Assembly: GCA_021647365.1 (NCBI GenBank)
Contig: JAKIUW010000018.1
Coordinates: forward strand, 1 to 64,000
Source: Cocleimonas sp.
GTDB taxonomy: Bacteria > Pseudomonadota > Gammaproteobacteria > Thiotrichales > Thiotrichaceae
Length of the DNA stretch: 64,000 nucleotides
Reading direction: 5' to 3'
The notes under the pieces are model-generated. The model saw only the letters and a list, made by a program, of their open reading frames with translations, was not told the DNA's origin and made no database searches. Position numbers and translations under genes: made by a program. Below are positions 47,522 through 57,509 of the stretch, in pieces (the stretch's first letter is position 1; each line of letters starts with the position of its first letter).

Positions 47522-50251
47522 CTAATCAACCCAAACTGTCGTCCCATCTACACTTATTAAAGGCTGATCCATAAGGTTAGCGCTCGAACAATAAGCAGTG
47601 TCTTCTGATTTAAATAAAGCATTTGGCACAACTTCAAAACCAAAGCTTGTTATTTGATCACGAGCTTTTTGACTGTATGGAATGCCCATCATATCAAAGT
47701 AACTGGTGTAATCTAAACCTGCCGCATAAGAATAGGCGACGATTAACCAATCGTTGTTTCTGATAGCGTTTATCTCATCCAATGTATATCTATCAAAACC
47801 AACCGATGCCTTTTTTGCATCCCAATCTTGTTTCGCACGGCTCATTTCTCGTTCTAAAATATGCACACGGGCTAATATGTGCCAACCATTGTCTACTTTT
47901 CCCATTTTTTGTGCGTGCATCATGGCTTGTATTTTTAATAGATATTGTTCACCCAAACCCGCTTTATCCCATAGGTTTGTTTTAAGATAAACCTCTACAT
48001 CAGCCTTACCTACAGAGCTTTGAATGGTTTCATACATTGTTTTAAAAGGCATACCCCAGCAGCCATTATCAGCATCACCTGTATTAGCGGTGTATCTTGA
48101 TTTTGTGTAATAGGAGAATGTATTCGTCGCTGCATGATTAGGGAATCCTTCAAAGCGCATTTTTTGCAAACTATGTCCCATCTCATGTATATCGCCATGA
48201 CCTATCGGATCAAATGACCAATAGGCATCATAAGGATTGCCCGAACAGCCGTAGCCACAAGCTGCTTGGTCGGCATTCATATGCTTCATTTTATCTATAG
48301 TTTCAATGGTTAAACCTTTATTATTTGCCCAATCATGAATTTCAGGGACAACATCAACGCCGTTACCTTTAAAGCCAGCTAAGACATGCGGATAATTGCT
48401 GGTGTATTTTTCTACCGCATTGGCAAGCCCTTCGGCTGTGCCACCCCACTTTTCATCTTCCACCGATGCAATCATTTTATCGAGCTTCGAATGCACTTCA
48501 AAGCCTGCCGTTGCAACCTCCGCCCAATCGTACTCATTGGCATTTAGTTTTTGCGCAAAGGAGTTGTTATCGGCTGATGATGCCCAGTAGGCGTGCTCAC
48601 CTATATTTTCAAAATATACCTCAACAGGTAAATCATTTGTTGAGAATTCTAATTGTAATGGCCCACCATAAGGTGATGTTAACTTGATAGTTTCTCCTGA
48701 TTTGATTTCAAAGTGAGGCGTTTGCAGATATTTAGGTCGGTTGTAATGATTGGCCTCATATTGATGCGTTGCACCTGAACGCAAGGTGTTGATAAATACT
48801 TTAACCGTTAAATCTGAATTATCATTTCGTGTCACTTTTACCGTTTGACCAGGAAGTGCATAAACACCTGCTGAGCGGAATGATTTTTTTGAGGTCAAAT
48901 TAACTATTTTTGTAATTGGCGTAATATGCGAGAAATCACTGCGGCTAAAGTTACCCATATCTTGCTGTGCAGGATTAATATTACGGTAGTTATAAACAGC
49001 ATGATCTGCGTAAAAAGATCTCATAAAAGTATGATCATCTGTTGTCACTTTATCCATTGGATATGCCACAGTTTGACGAAATTTATCGCCAATCAGTGCC
49101 AATAGCTTTTGCAAACGATAATCATCCCCTGTAAAAATTTTAGTCTTGGCACTATCTAATCCCGTCATCATTTCACGCACTTTTGTTGCTCCCGCTTGAA
49201 ACCCCGAACTTAATCCTGTCACAGAGGCACAGCCATCGTATTGTGACCCGAAAACACCTTTGCCTTCCGTGCATTCAGCCCAGTCAAAATGATAGTCTTT
49301 TGCTTGAAAATGCGACACCATCGTTGCTATGGAATTATAACCAAGGTCGGTAACATATGCCGTTTGCATTGCTTCAATATTATTCCAACTGGCTTTATCT
49401 TTCGCCCAATAATTTCCGCCATAAGGCAAAGAAAAATCAAATAATTTAGCAATTGTGTGCGCAACACCGTTATAGGCTTCGTACCATGTATGAAGGTATA
49501 AAATAGGTGTACCCCTGTTAACCTCCTCTTCTAATCTTTCTCGCACTAATTGTGTATTTTCTTCGTCTGTTTGCCAGCCTGTAATAATTAAGTCTACATT
49601 GTTGTAACAGGTAGCAAAATCAGGGCTATTCCTATCACACTCTTGAATCACCCATGAAGGGTAATTTGACGATATCCAAGCTTTAATATTTGTTTTATCA
49701 GAATATGTAAATGATAGCCCTATGGTCTTAGAGACACTTAAAACATCATCTGCATTAGCCGTTATAAGCCACCCTAACAAACGCTTGAATTGTGACTCAT
49801 AACTCAAATTATTTCTCGCTTGAAAATGCTCCATCGGCGCCGCACCAAATGCTGCAAATCGACTGTTTTCTTTTATCCCCGCAACTGCTAAGGTTTTGCC
49901 TTTGTTGCCTTGTAAAATAGGGAATATCTTGTGCGCATCACCATTAATATTAATAAGCTGAGAGCGATTAGAAGCATCATAAGCAATAGGCTCATTTTTA
50001 TAGAGCGCTTTTAACAAAGGCTCTCCAGCTTTTAAACTCTCTATTTCATCTTGCGCAGCTTGCAGTAACTCTACTTCTGTAATGGGTGTATTAATAACAT
50101 CACCTGTCCTAAGCACCGTATCAATATTTGATGTACTAGTGGGAGGCAACACATGATCTCCTGAACCATCTGAAGAAGAGGAACCACCACCACAACTTAC
50201 AAGCAGTGTTGATACTGCCAGCACAGGCAATAGTTTCTTTATTATTTTCAT
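47522..50251 (-). CDS. ImpA-like M60/M88-type metalloprotease lipoprotein
   Basis: 909 residues from the chosen ATG at 50251, giving a normal lipoprotein signal with lipobox (LLVSC, Cys then GGGSSSS). The earlier ATG at 50311 would put 20 residues ahead of it. The zinc site HEMGH (GHGDIHEMGHSL) lies near residue 690. Length and overall layout match the immunomodulating metalloprotease IMPa/ImpA of Pseudomonas, an outer-surface or secreted protease that cleaves mucin-like glycoproteins. It is followed by the amidotransferase-repeat region and faces the M23 gene. Exact substrate here is unknown. Confidence 0.85.
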   Translation of the reverse strand: MKIIKKLLPVLAVSTLLVSCGGGSSSSDGSGDHVLPPTSTSNIDTVLRTGDVINTPITEVELLQAAQDEIESLKAGEPLLKALYKNEPIAYDASNRSQLININGDAHKIFPILQGNKGKTLAVAGIKENSRFAAFGAAPMEHFQARNNLSYESQFKRLLGWLITANADDVLSVSKTIGLSFTYSDKTNIKAWISSNYPSWVIQECDRNSPDFATCYNNVDLIITGWQTDEENTQLVRERLEEEVNRGTPILYLHTWYEAYNGVAHTIAKLFDFSLPYGGNYWAKDKASWNNIEAMQTAYVTDLGYNSIATMVSHFQAKDYHFDWAECTEGKGVFGSQYDGCASVTGLSSGFQAGATKVREMMTGLDSAKTKIFTGDDYRLQKLLALIGDKFRQTVAYPMDKVTTDDHTFMRSFYADHAVYNYRNINPAQQDMGNFSRSDFSHITPITKIVNLTSKKSFRSAGVYALPGQTVKVTRNDNSDLTVKVFINTLRSGATHQYEANHYNRPKYLQTPHFEIKSGETIKLTSPYGGPLQLEFSTNDLPVEVYFENIGEHAYWASSADNNSFAQKLNANEYDWAEVATAGFEVHSKLDKMIASVEDEKWGGTAEGLANAVEKYTSNYPHVLAGFKGNGVDVVPEIHDWANNKGLTIETIDKMKHMNADQAACGYGCSGNPYDAYWSFDPIGHGDIHEMGHSLQKMRFEGFPNHAATNTFSYYTKSRYTANTGDADNGCWGMPFKTMYETIQSSVGKADVEVYLKTNLWDKAGLGEQYLLKIQAMMHAQKMGKVDNGWHILARVHILEREMSRAKQDWDAKKASVGFDRYTLDEINAIRNNDWLIVAYSYAAGLDYTSYFDMMGIPYSQKARDQITSFGFEVVPNALFKSEDTAYCSSANLMDQPLISVDGTTVWVD

Positions 50252-50612
50252 TATATTAGGCTTATTTTTATTAGGTTTTAGAAACTTAAGGGGCCTTTGA
50301 TCAAATCCCATAAGGTAGAAAACAGGGGTAAATAGGCCTCTGATTATAAGTGAGCAGGGAGGAGAGTGTATGAAAATACCGATAAGTGGTTATTAAACAT
50401 CCAACTATTTAAACTCCCACCCCTTACTTTTACTATCACATATGAATTACCTTTCATCGAATATTATGTAATTTCTCATTTTTTCTATTATAATCAACGG
50501 TACTAATCTACCGATAGATCAGCCTTAAGGCACGGTTAAGCTTGCAAAAGGTATGGTTTTCGTGTATTTATGCGCCAGAGAAATAAAAGCGTATGCTTAA
50601 AACTTACACAAT
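50252..50612. other. 361-base intergenic region between divergent genes
   Basis: AT-rich, holding the promoters of the metalloprotease and the M23 peptidase. TATAAT is at 50490-50495 on the plus strand without a convincing -35. A stretch at 50412-50440 (CTCCCACCCCTTACTTTTAC) looks like a decayed copy of the C-rich repeat. No ORF or RNA gene is evident. Confidence 0.6.
50412..50440 (+). repeat. Possible decayed copy of the C-rich repeat
   Basis: CCACCCCTTACTTTTACTAT aligns with CACACCCCCCTACTTTTACATG with several mismatches. Could be chance. Confidence 0.3.
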
Positions 50613-52199
50613 TTGTTAAATGATAGGGCTATAGAATTGTCTTCAGCAGTAAAAAACGACATTCATTACAGTAATAATGATTGGAACGATATAATTAAAA
50701 AATACAAACTCCATAGTAATATGGAAATTGTTATTAGTGAGAAATCTTCCACAAACCCAACTGATTCGAACAGAGGAGGTTACGCTTCGCCGTGGGTTTT
50801 TAGAACAGTTGTTCTAACTGGGTTAGTAGCATTACTAGGAAATCTTCCTTTTCAATCTCGTTTAGTTAATGCATCTAACACTAACATCCAAGCATTTAAC
50901 ATTAGCCCTATAGAAGAAACCATTACTAAAGCAGTAGCTTCACACGATCATTCTATTAAAGAATTTGAGATTGAAAATCAATTTACAGAAGTTGATGATG
51001 TCATTATTGGATTTCACGAGCTAGCATTACCTAAGCACGCCCTTCAAACCTACGCGGGTACAGTTGATGAAGATAACAGCAGCAAATGGACAACTTACCA
51101 AGTTAAATCTTACGACAATCTGACCAATATTTTCTACAAGCTAGGTCATCAATCTAGTTTAAAAACATTACAAAAAGATAATAACTTTAAGAAAGAATTA
51201 AAGTCACTCAAAAAGGGCAGTATTGTTCGCGCCAGTTCAAACAGTGATGGCGACTTATCGGAGTTAGTCTTCACTCATGACAAGAGAAACAGCTACGTTA
51301 TTACTTTGAATGATGATACATACACAGGCAAATGGAAGAAAAATATTTTTGAAGTACGCCAATCACGTGCTAGCTTTACTATAAAGAATGGCCTTTTCTT
51401 TGACGGTAAAAAAGCAGGCGTTGCAAACAAGATAATTAAGCAGGTTGTTAAAGTATTCGATTGGGATATCGACTTTTCTCACGACATTAGAGTCGGCGAT
51501 GAAGTAACGGCTGTTTTTGAAGAGATTTACCATGATGGCGACAAGGTTGCTGATCAAAACTTATTAGCGGCGGAGTTTATCAATAAAGGCAGAGAATTTA
51601 GAGCCATTCGTTTTACCAACAAAGATAATAAAACAGATTACTTCACACCACAGGGTCGTGAGATGAAAAAAGCTTTTATTCGTACACCGATTGCTCATGC
51701 GCGTGTTTCATCACACTTTAACCCTGGTCGTTTCCACCCTAAGCTTCATAAAATTCGTGCGCACAAAGGCACTGACTTTGCAGCAAGAACAGGAACGCCA
51801 ATTATGGCAACAGGCAACGGCACGATTAAATCAATCGGGCGCAAAGGTGGCTATGGTCGCGCCATTGTGATCCAACATCGTGAAGGATATACAACTTTAT
51901 ACGCACACATGTCTAAGTATAAAAAGAAACTGAAACAAGGCGATAAAGTGTATCAAGGCGATATAATTGGTTACGTTGGTTCTTCTGGGTTGGCGACAGG
52001 TCCGCATCTGCATTACGAATTTCGCAAAAACAACACCCCTATCAACTCGATGACAGCATCACTGCCTAACAGCATGTCATTGACGAAGCGCGAGCTTAAA
52101 GACTTCCGCAACAGTGCGTACAACTTAGTATTACAGCTAAACGTTTTACACCGTTTTGTAAAAGCTAAGATTGAAATAAACAGCGCTATCGGTGGTTAA
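50613..52199 (+). CDS. M23 family peptidase with OapA/LysM-like region (MepM-type)
   Basis: Up to 528 residues. One membrane span (about 65-83, VFRTVVLTGLVALLGNLPF), an OapA/LysM-like region (WTTYQVKSYDNLTNIFYKLG), then a LytM/M23 zinc endopeptidase: HKGTDFAARTGTPI and GPHLHYEF hold the ligands. Such enzymes cut peptide cross-links for wall growth. The start is uncertain: TTG at 50613 or TTG at 50637, the latter with AGGG nine bases upstream; first in-frame ATG is 50721. It lies 25 bases before anmK, a common gammaproteobacterial pairing. Confidence 0.9.
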   Translation: MLNDRAIELSSAVKNDIHYSNNDWNDIIKKYKLHSNMEIVISEKSSTNPTDSNRGGYASPWVFRTVVLTGLVALLGNLPFQSRLVNASNTNIQAFNISPIEETITKAVASHDHSIKEFEIENQFTEVDDVIIGFHELALPKHALQTYAGTVDEDNSSKWTTYQVKSYDNLTNIFYKLGHQSSLKTLQKDNNFKKELKSLKKGSIVRASSNSDGDLSELVFTHDKRNSYVITLNDDTYTGKWKKNIFEVRQSRASFTIKNGLFFDGKKAGVANKIIKQVVKVFDWDIDFSHDIRVGDEVTAVFEEIYHDGDKVADQNLLAAEFINKGREFRAIRFTNKDNKTDYFTPQGREMKKAFIRTPIAHARVSSHFNPGRFHPKLHKIRAHKGTDFAARTGTPIMATGNGTIKSIGRKGGYGRAIVIQHREGYTTLYAHMSKYKKKLKQGDKVYQGDIIGYVGSSGLATGPHLHYEFRKNNTPINSMTASLPNSMSLTKRELKDFRNSAYNLVLQLNVLHRFVKAKIEINSAIGG

Positions 52200-52224
52200 T
52201 TTTCCTCTCTTAGCCGAACTATAA

Positions 52225-53340
52225 ATGGCTGAAAATTCCTATTATATCGGCTTAATGTCTGGCACCAGCCTTGATGGAGTTGATGCTGTATTGGTTGACT
52301 TCAAAACAGATACTCCTAAGCTTGTCGCTAACCATTCCCACCCAATACCCAAAAAATTACAAACAAAACTTATTGAATTTACCCGGCCAGACTGGTGTGG
52401 GAGTATTGCGAACATGGGTACATTTCATCAGCAACTGGGAAGGTTATTTTCTGATGCAGTTAATAAACTACTCAAAACATCAAATACAGCCCCGCAACAA
52501 GTGCTAGCCATTGGTAGCCATGGTCAAACGCTTTGGCATCAACCAACAGGCGATTTTCCTTTCAGCTTACAACTTGGTGATGCTAATTTAATAACAGAAC
52601 TCACAAATATCACTACCGTCGCAGATTTCCGTAGCCGTGACATTGCCGCAGGAGGACAAGGCGCACCGCTTGTGCCTGCTTTTCATCATAAGGTACTCAG
52701 CCATAACGGCAAAAGTCGTGTAATCTTAAATATTGGCGGTATTGCCAATATCAGTGTTTTACCTTCAAAAGCCTCTAACAAGCCTGTAATGGGTTTTGAT
52801 ACAGGGCCTGGTAATGGCCTTATTGATGCATGGATACACGCTCATAAGGCCAATAACTACGATAAGAGCGGTGATTGGGGTAGATCAGGCGCTATACAAG
52901 ATGATGTTTTAAACACGCTACTTGAAGACCCTTACTTTTCACTCCCCGAACCCAAAAGTACAGGGAAAGAGTTTTTTAACCTTGCTTGGTTAAAGAACAC
53001 ATTAGGAAATACGTTAGAAGATCATAAACCAGAAGATATTCAAGCAACATTGATCGACCTAACTGCCAAGACCATTGCCAACAGTATTGACACATCCTGT
53101 GATGAATTGTTTGTGTGTGGTGGCGGTATTCATAATCATTTTTTAATTGAACGTCTTCGACACCACTTACCTGATATTACCATCGCATCAACAGAAAAAT
53201 TAGGTATTGATCCTGATTGGATGGAAGCGATTGCGTTTGCTTGGCTGGCTAAACAAACCATGGAAGGAAAAGCAGGGAATTTACCCTCAGCAACAGGTGC
53301 TAAAGGCCCGCGTATTTTAGGCGCAATTTATACTGCTTAG
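52225..53340 (+). CDS. anmK: Anhydro-N-acetylmuramic acid kinase AnmK
   Basis: 371 residues, full length. GLMSGTSLDGVDAVLVDF phosphate loop, GSHGQTLWHQP, ADFRSRDIAAGGQGAPLVPAFH, NIGGIANIS and GFDTGPGNGLIDAW are family signatures. It phosphorylates anhydroMurNAc freed in wall turnover so it can be reused, and works beside the M23 endopeptidase gene that precedes it. Confidence 0.97.
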   Translation: MAENSYYIGLMSGTSLDGVDAVLVDFKTDTPKLVANHSHPIPKKLQTKLIEFTRPDWCGSIANMGTFHQQLGRLFSDAVNKLLKTSNTAPQQVLAIGSHGQTLWHQPTGDFPFSLQLGDANLITELTNITTVADFRSRDIAAGGQGAPLVPAFHHKVLSHNGKSRVILNIGGIANISVLPSKASNKPVMGFDTGPGNGLIDAWIHAHKANNYDKSGDWGRSGAIQDDVLNTLLEDPYFSLPEPKSTGKEFFNLAWLKNTLGNTLEDHKPEDIQATLIDLTAKTIANSIDTSCDELFVCGGGIHNHFLIERLRHHLPDITIASTEKLGIDPDWMEAIAFAWLAKQTMEGKAGNLPSATGAKGPRILGAIYTA

Positions 53341-53361
53341 GTTTTTGGTCAATATTTCTGA

Positions 53362-53742
53362 TTATGCCGCCTGAACTGGTATTGCATTCGACAGTCGCTC
53401 TATCCCATTCTGCTCATCTGCATAAACTAAAACTGGTTTAAACGTCTCAACCTCTGCTTCACTCATTTCGGCATAGATGCAAATAATCATTTTATCACCC
53501 GGGCTAGCCTTGTGTGCCGCCGCGCCGTTAACGGAGATCGTACCCGAACCCGCTTCAGCAACAATCGCATAAGTTACAAAACGCTCACCATTAGTTACAT
53601 TGTAAATATGTAATTGTTCATATTCACGAATACCTGCCGCCTTTAATAAATCCAAATCTATGGCGCACGAACCTTCATAGTCTAATTCAGCATGAGTCAC
53701 CGTTACGCGATGTAGTTTTGATTTAAGTAATGTTAGATTCAT
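53362..53742 (-). CDS. panD: Aspartate 1-decarboxylase PanD
   Basis: 126 residues. The self-cleavage site is in DYEGSCAID (Gly-Ser), giving the pyruvoyl group; [34 protein letters not shown] follows. Makes beta-alanine for pantothenate. TAGGAG lies just before its ATG, and the hairpin of a paired repeat ends only 15 bases upstream of the ATG. Last gene of the pan run. Confidence 0.97.
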   Translation of the reverse strand: MNLTLLKSKLHRVTVTHAELDYEGSCAIDLDLLKAAGIREYEQLHIYNVTNGERFVTYAIVAEAGSGTISVNGAAAHKASPGDKMIICIYAEMSEAEVETFKPVLVYADEQNGIERLSNAIPVQAA

Positions 53743-53756
53743 TGGTTACTCCTACA

Positions 53757-53827
53757 GCACACCCCCCTACTTTTACAGCATGTTTCTGTTTTTATAAAAA
53801 ACATCATGTAAAAGTAGGGGGGTGTGC
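53757..53827. repeat. Paired dispersed repeat forming a hairpin (TAC/TAC) inside the pan operon
   Basis: Arms 53757-53784 and 53800-53827, near-perfect; the left arm has GC in place of the usual T in ACATCATG. Lies between panC and panD, next to the panD ribosome site. Confidence 0.92.
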
Positions 53828-53852
53828 TTTTAATATTAACTAAATAAAAGTG

Positions 53853-54698
53853 CTAGAGATCAAGCGTAATATTATCAATCAAACGTGCTTTACCGAGCCA
53901 AGCTGATGCTAAAACCACTAGGTTTTTATCACCCGCTTTAGCAACTGACAAGTCATTCGCATTACGTACTTCTATATAATCGGGTTTGAAACCATGCTTT
54001 TCAAGGTTTGCAGTAGCTATATTTTGCAAAGCTTGGTAAGCATGATTATCTTTTTGGATAGCATCAATAATTATAAGCATTTCTTTATAAAGGCTTGGGG
54101 CGACCTTATTTCTTTGATCCGCAGTGAGATAATTATTACGCGAGCTCATAGCAAGCCCACTTTCCTCTCTTGCTGTAGGTGCCTCTATAATATCAATGCC
54201 AAAGTCTAAATCCTTTACCATGCGTTGGATTAGCATGAGTTGTTGGAAATCTTTTTTACCAAACACTGAAATATCGGGCTGAACCAAATTAAACAGCTTT
54301 GCTACGACCGTCGCCACACCTGAGAAGTGACCGGGCCGTGAGTCACCTTCTAGTATTTCACTGATTCCCCCAACGTTCACATGCGTTGTGCCACCATCGG
54401 GGTACATCTCTTTTGCGGTTGGCAAAAAAACCAAATCTACATTTTCTCGCTTAAGGAGCGCCAAATCATTTTCTAAGGTTTTAGGATAAGCATCCAAATC
54501 TTCGGGTCTATCAAATTGCGTAGGATTAAGAAATATTGAAACTATGACACGATCTGCAACTTCTTTGGCTTTTCTTACAAGTGATAAATGGCCATCATGC
54601 AAATTACCCAGCGTTGGCACAAAAGCCGTTGTTTCAGAATTTGAACGATAGCCTCGCATGACGACGCGCAGCGCATCTTTATCATTTACTTGAATCAT
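53853..54698 (-). CDS. panC: Pantothenate synthetase PanC
   Basis: 281 residues. VPTLGNLHDGHLSLVRKA carries the HxGH-type nucleotide site and FGKKDFQQLMLIQRMVKDL the pantoate loop; FLPTAKEMYP and AREESGLAMSSRNNYLT complete the family pattern. The first G of the usual PTMGxLHxGH is replaced by L-G-N. Joins pantoate and beta-alanine. AGAGG is upstream. A single repeat unit lies between it and panB. Confidence 0.97.
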   Translation of the reverse strand: MIQVNDKDALRVVMRGYRSNSETTAFVPTLGNLHDGHLSLVRKAKEVADRVIVSIFLNPTQFDRPEDLDAYPKTLENDLALLKRENVDLVFLPTAKEMYPDGGTTHVNVGGISEILEGDSRPGHFSGVATVVAKLFNLVQPDISVFGKKDFQQLMLIQRMVKDLDFGIDIIEAPTAREESGLAMSSRNNYLTADQRNKVAPSLYKEMLIIIDAIQKDNHAYQALQNIATANLEKHGFKPDYIEVRNANDLSVAKAGDKNLVVLASAWLGKARLIDNITLDL

Positions 54699-54726
54699 AT
54701 TTGAAAACCTCTTATTAGGGCTAATT

Positions 54727-54750
54727 CACACCCCCCTAGTTTTAGATGAT
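54727..54750 (+). repeat. Dispersed C-rich repeat, single unit (TAG variant) inside the pan operon
   Basis: CACACCCCCC, TAG, TTTTAGATGAT (one C to G change), 25 bases after the panB stop. Confidence 0.83.
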
Positions 54751-54774
54751 AGATATAGTTACTATCAAAAATCC

Positions 54775-55572
54775 CTAGAAGAAGCACTGCTCATCAGCAG
54801 GAAAAGAAACATCACGCACGGCCGCCACATAAGCCGATATTGCCTCTGGGATATTACGACCATCCTTCAAGAAGTTAGCCGTAAACTTGGGTGCCAACGA
54901 TGAAATACCAATCATATCTTGTAACACCAATACCTGCCCATCACATACTCGCCCTGCCCCGATGCCTATCGTTGGGATTTCTAGCTCTTTAGTTATTTTT
55001 TCTGCAAGATCAACAGGCACACATTCAAGCACCACGGCATCTGCACCCGCATCTTGAAGTGCAAGCGCATCATCAAGCATCTGCTTAGCCACATCATCTT
55101 CTCGCCCTTGCACGCGATAACCACCCAGCTTATGCACCGTTTGCGGCGTTAAGCCTAGATGTGCGCATACAGGCACCCCATGGTGTGTCATATGCCTTAC
55201 CGTATCAATTTGTGCTTCGCCACCTTCAAGTTTTACGATATGCGCCTGCCCTTCCTGCATTAAACGCGCCGCATTGCTAATAGCTTGGTTTGGGCTGGTG
55301 TAGCTCATAAACGGCAAATCTGCCATTATCATTGCTCGCTTGCATTGTGGTGCAACAGATTTTGCATGATAAATAATATCATCAACACTAACAGGCACAG
55401 TTGAATCGTGTCCTTGCATGACCATACCGAGCGAATCGCCCACTAAAATCACATCCACATCCTGCTCGTCAATAACGCGCGCAAAGCTGGCATCATAAGC
55501 GGTGAGCGATACAATTTTTTCGCCCTTCTGCTTCATATCTCGAAGTGTTTTTACGGTAACGCGCTTAGCCAT
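54775..55572 (-). CDS. panB: 3-methyl-2-oxobutanoate hydroxymethyltransferase PanB
   Basis: 265 residues from the ATG at 55572 (MAKRVTVKTLRDMK), preceded by AAGGAATATT. Longer frames add non-conserved residues. Conserved blocks are LTAYDASFARVIDEQDVDVILVGDSLGM, VKLEGGE, PVCAHLGLTPQ and IGIGAGRVCDGQVLVL. First step of pantoate synthesis. It overlaps the folK stop by eight bases. Confidence 0.97.
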   Translation of the reverse strand: MAKRVTVKTLRDMKQKGEKIVSLTAYDASFARVIDEQDVDVILVGDSLGMVMQGHDSTVPVSVDDIIYHAKSVAPQCKRAMIMADLPFMSYTSPNQAISNAARLMQEGQAHIVKLEGGEAQIDTVRHMTHHGVPVCAHLGLTPQTVHKLGGYRVQGREDDVAKQMLDDALALQDAGADAVVLECVPVDLAEKITKELEIPTIGIGAGRVCDGQVLVLQDMIGISSLAPKFTANFLKDGRNIPEAISAYVAAVRDVSFPADEQCFF

Positions 55573-56119
55573 GATGGGAATATTCCTTAATTTCGCTTTT
55601 ATCCTTTTCCGATAGTTTAGCAATACAATTGCTAAGTGTGGACTTATCGTTGATTTTCAAGTCTTCTTGATCTTCTTTTGTTTGCTCTGCAGTTGTGACT
55701 GAGAGGAGATCGCGCAAAGGATATAGCACGAATGCACGCTCACAAATTCGAGGGTGCGGCACGATTAATCGTTTGGTATTAATCGTTTCATCGCCGTAAA
55801 ACAACAAATCCAAATCTAAGGTTCTGGCTCCCCAACGCTCAACACCTTCACGTACTCGTCCATTTTTATTTTCTATTTTTTGAAGCTCATCAAGCAGGTT
55901 TTCGGGGGTTAATGTGGTTTTAAACTCAACTGCCGCATTAATATAGTCAGGCTGATCTTGCGGGCCATGAGGCTTGCTTTGATACAGAAGCGAGGTGTTT
56001 ATAAAGTCAATATCAGAGTGATTCGCCAAGGCTTGCAAGCCATCCATGATGTGCTTATCAGAATCACCAAGATTGCTTCCAAGAGCAACATAACAAAGAA
56101 CTGGCTCAGTGTTTGTCAT
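55565..56119 (-). CDS. folK: Dihydropterin pyrophosphokinase FolK
   Basis: 184 residues. HPPK motifs CYVALGSNLGD, LYQSKPHGPQDQPDYINAAVE, RWGARTLDLDLLFYGDE, and RLIVPHPRICERAFVLYPLRD are all present. The enzyme transfers pyrophosphate to the folate precursor. The C-terminal extension of about 25 Lys/Glu-rich residues is longer than usual. Two bases after the pcnB stop. Confidence 0.96.
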   Translation of the reverse strand: MTNTEPVLCYVALGSNLGDSDKHIMDGLQALANHSDIDFINTSLLYQSKPHGPQDQPDYINAAVEFKTTLTPENLLDELQKIENKNGRVREGVERWGARTLDLDLLFYGDETINTKRLIVPHPRICERAFVLYPLRDLLSVTTAEQTKEDQEDLKINDKSTLSNCIAKLSEKDKSEIKEYSHHG

Positions 56120-56121
56120 TG

Positions 56122-57411
56122 CTAACTGCGCTTATTGCGCCGACCTGTTCGATTACCTTTACCCTTTTTCTTAGGCGAACTTGATGCTTGGCACATAGCA
56201 ATTTTTTCTTGCTCATCAACTTCTTGAATCAATGTCCACCATTCACAATCATCAGGCATAATTTCGCCCGCTTGTGCGCGTAAACACATAAAATCATAAG
56301 CGGCACGGAAACGACGATGATCCAAAAAGCCCATAACACGACGGGTATTTTTAAATTGGAAGCGCCCTTGCATTGTCCAGATTTCGCGTGTCATATTACT
56401 AAAACGGCGTGGTACAGAAATACATTTAACCTGCTCGGCAAAAGCATCTGTTGCAGCTAAATGAACTGACTGTAACGCAGGATTGCCTAGATCACGATAC
56501 ATCTCAGCACCTTCTTTAACCTGCTTCCACAACATGACGGCAAACAAAAACGCAGGTGTAACAGGCTTACCAGAGCGTATTCGCTTATCCGTATTATTTA
56601 ATGCTGCATAAACTAAATTGGTAAATGAGCCTTCTCCAGCCTCTTCTGCCAAGCCCTTTTCAGCTTGAGGAAAAAGATGCTCAAGTAAATGATAGTGTCT
56701 AAGCAGCTCCAATGTTTTAACTGCCATACCACCATGAAATAATTTCAATGTCTCATCAAACAAACGAGCAGGAGCAATATTACCCAACAACGAGGATAAC
56801 TCATAAATAGGCGCTTCCGATGCTGGCTCAATAGTTAAGTTAAGTTTTGCTGCAAAACGTACGGCACGTATCATGCGCACAGGATCTTCACGATAACGTA
56901 CAACAGGATCACCTATCATGCGTAACTGTAGCTTCTTTAAGTCATCCATCCCACCAACAAAATCTAAAACTTCGCCTGTTTCTAGATCATAAAATAATGC
57001 ATTAATACTAAAATCACGACGATAAGCATCTTCAACGACCGTGCCATAAACATTATCATTGATGATTCGACCGTGGTCTCCCACCTGCCCTTTATCACTA
57101 TTATCATGTGGTGCGCGAAATGTTGCCACCTCAAAATACTCACGCCCAAAATGCACGTGCGCCAATCGGAAACGGCGACCAATAATACGGGTAGAAGGAA
57201 GGACTTGCTTTACCTGTTCAGGAGTTGCACTGGTGGCAATATCGAAGTCTTTTGGGTGATAACCTAGCAGCAAATCACGAACGCCACCACCAACCAAATA
57301 GGCTTCATAGCCAGCTTTGGTTAACGAGGTTAATATTGTACGGGCTTTTTTATCAATTTCCCGGGGATTAATACCGTGTTCAGTAGACGGTATTCGTGTA
57401 ACTTGACTCAT
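56122..57411 (-). CDS. pcnB: Poly(A) polymerase PcnB
   Basis: 429 residues. Nucleotidyltransferase head with YLVGGGVRDLLLGYHPKDFDIAT (GG and D-x-D) and RRFRLAHVHFGREYFEVATFRA, which favours PcnB over tRNA CCA-adding enzymes, then DAYRRDFSINALFYD and EDPVRMIRAVRFAAKL. The basic Arg/Lys tail ends the protein (PKKKGKGNRTGRR). It adds A tails that speed RNA decay. First gene of the pcnB-folK-panB-panC-panD run. Confidence 0.96.
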   Translation of the reverse strand: MSQVTRIPSTEHGINPREIDKKARTILTSLTKAGYEAYLVGGGVRDLLLGYHPKDFDIATSATPEQVKQVLPSTRIIGRRFRLAHVHFGREYFEVATFRAPHDNSDKGQVGDHGRIINDNVYGTVVEDAYRRDFSINALFYDLETGEVLDFVGGMDDLKKLQLRMIGDPVVRYREDPVRMIRAVRFAAKLNLTIEPASEAPIYELSSLLGNIAPARLFDETLKLFHGGMAVKTLELLRHYHLLEHLFPQAEKGLAEEAGEGSFTNLVYAALNNTDKRIRSGKPVTPAFLFAVMLWKQVKEGAEMYRDLGNPALQSVHLAATDAFAEQVKCISVPRRFSNMTREIWTMQGRFQFKNTRRVMGFLDHRRFRAAYDFMCLRAQAGEIMPDDCEWWTLIQEVDEQEKIAMCQASSSPKKKGKGNRTGRRNKRS

Positions 57412-57509
57412 TAAATGAAGGTTGACCTAGTGATTTAACAAAGTCGCTAGCTTAACATAGCTAGCTTTTCTTTTATCACAAAAAACAAGTCACTTGTTAG
57501 CCTTTTTAA

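Noticed and set aside
47522..50251. GlyGly-CTERM tail on the ImpA-type protein as a rhombosortase substrate
   Set aside because: It ends ISVDGTTVWVD, with no Gly-Gly and hydrophobic tail, and it is a lipoprotein.
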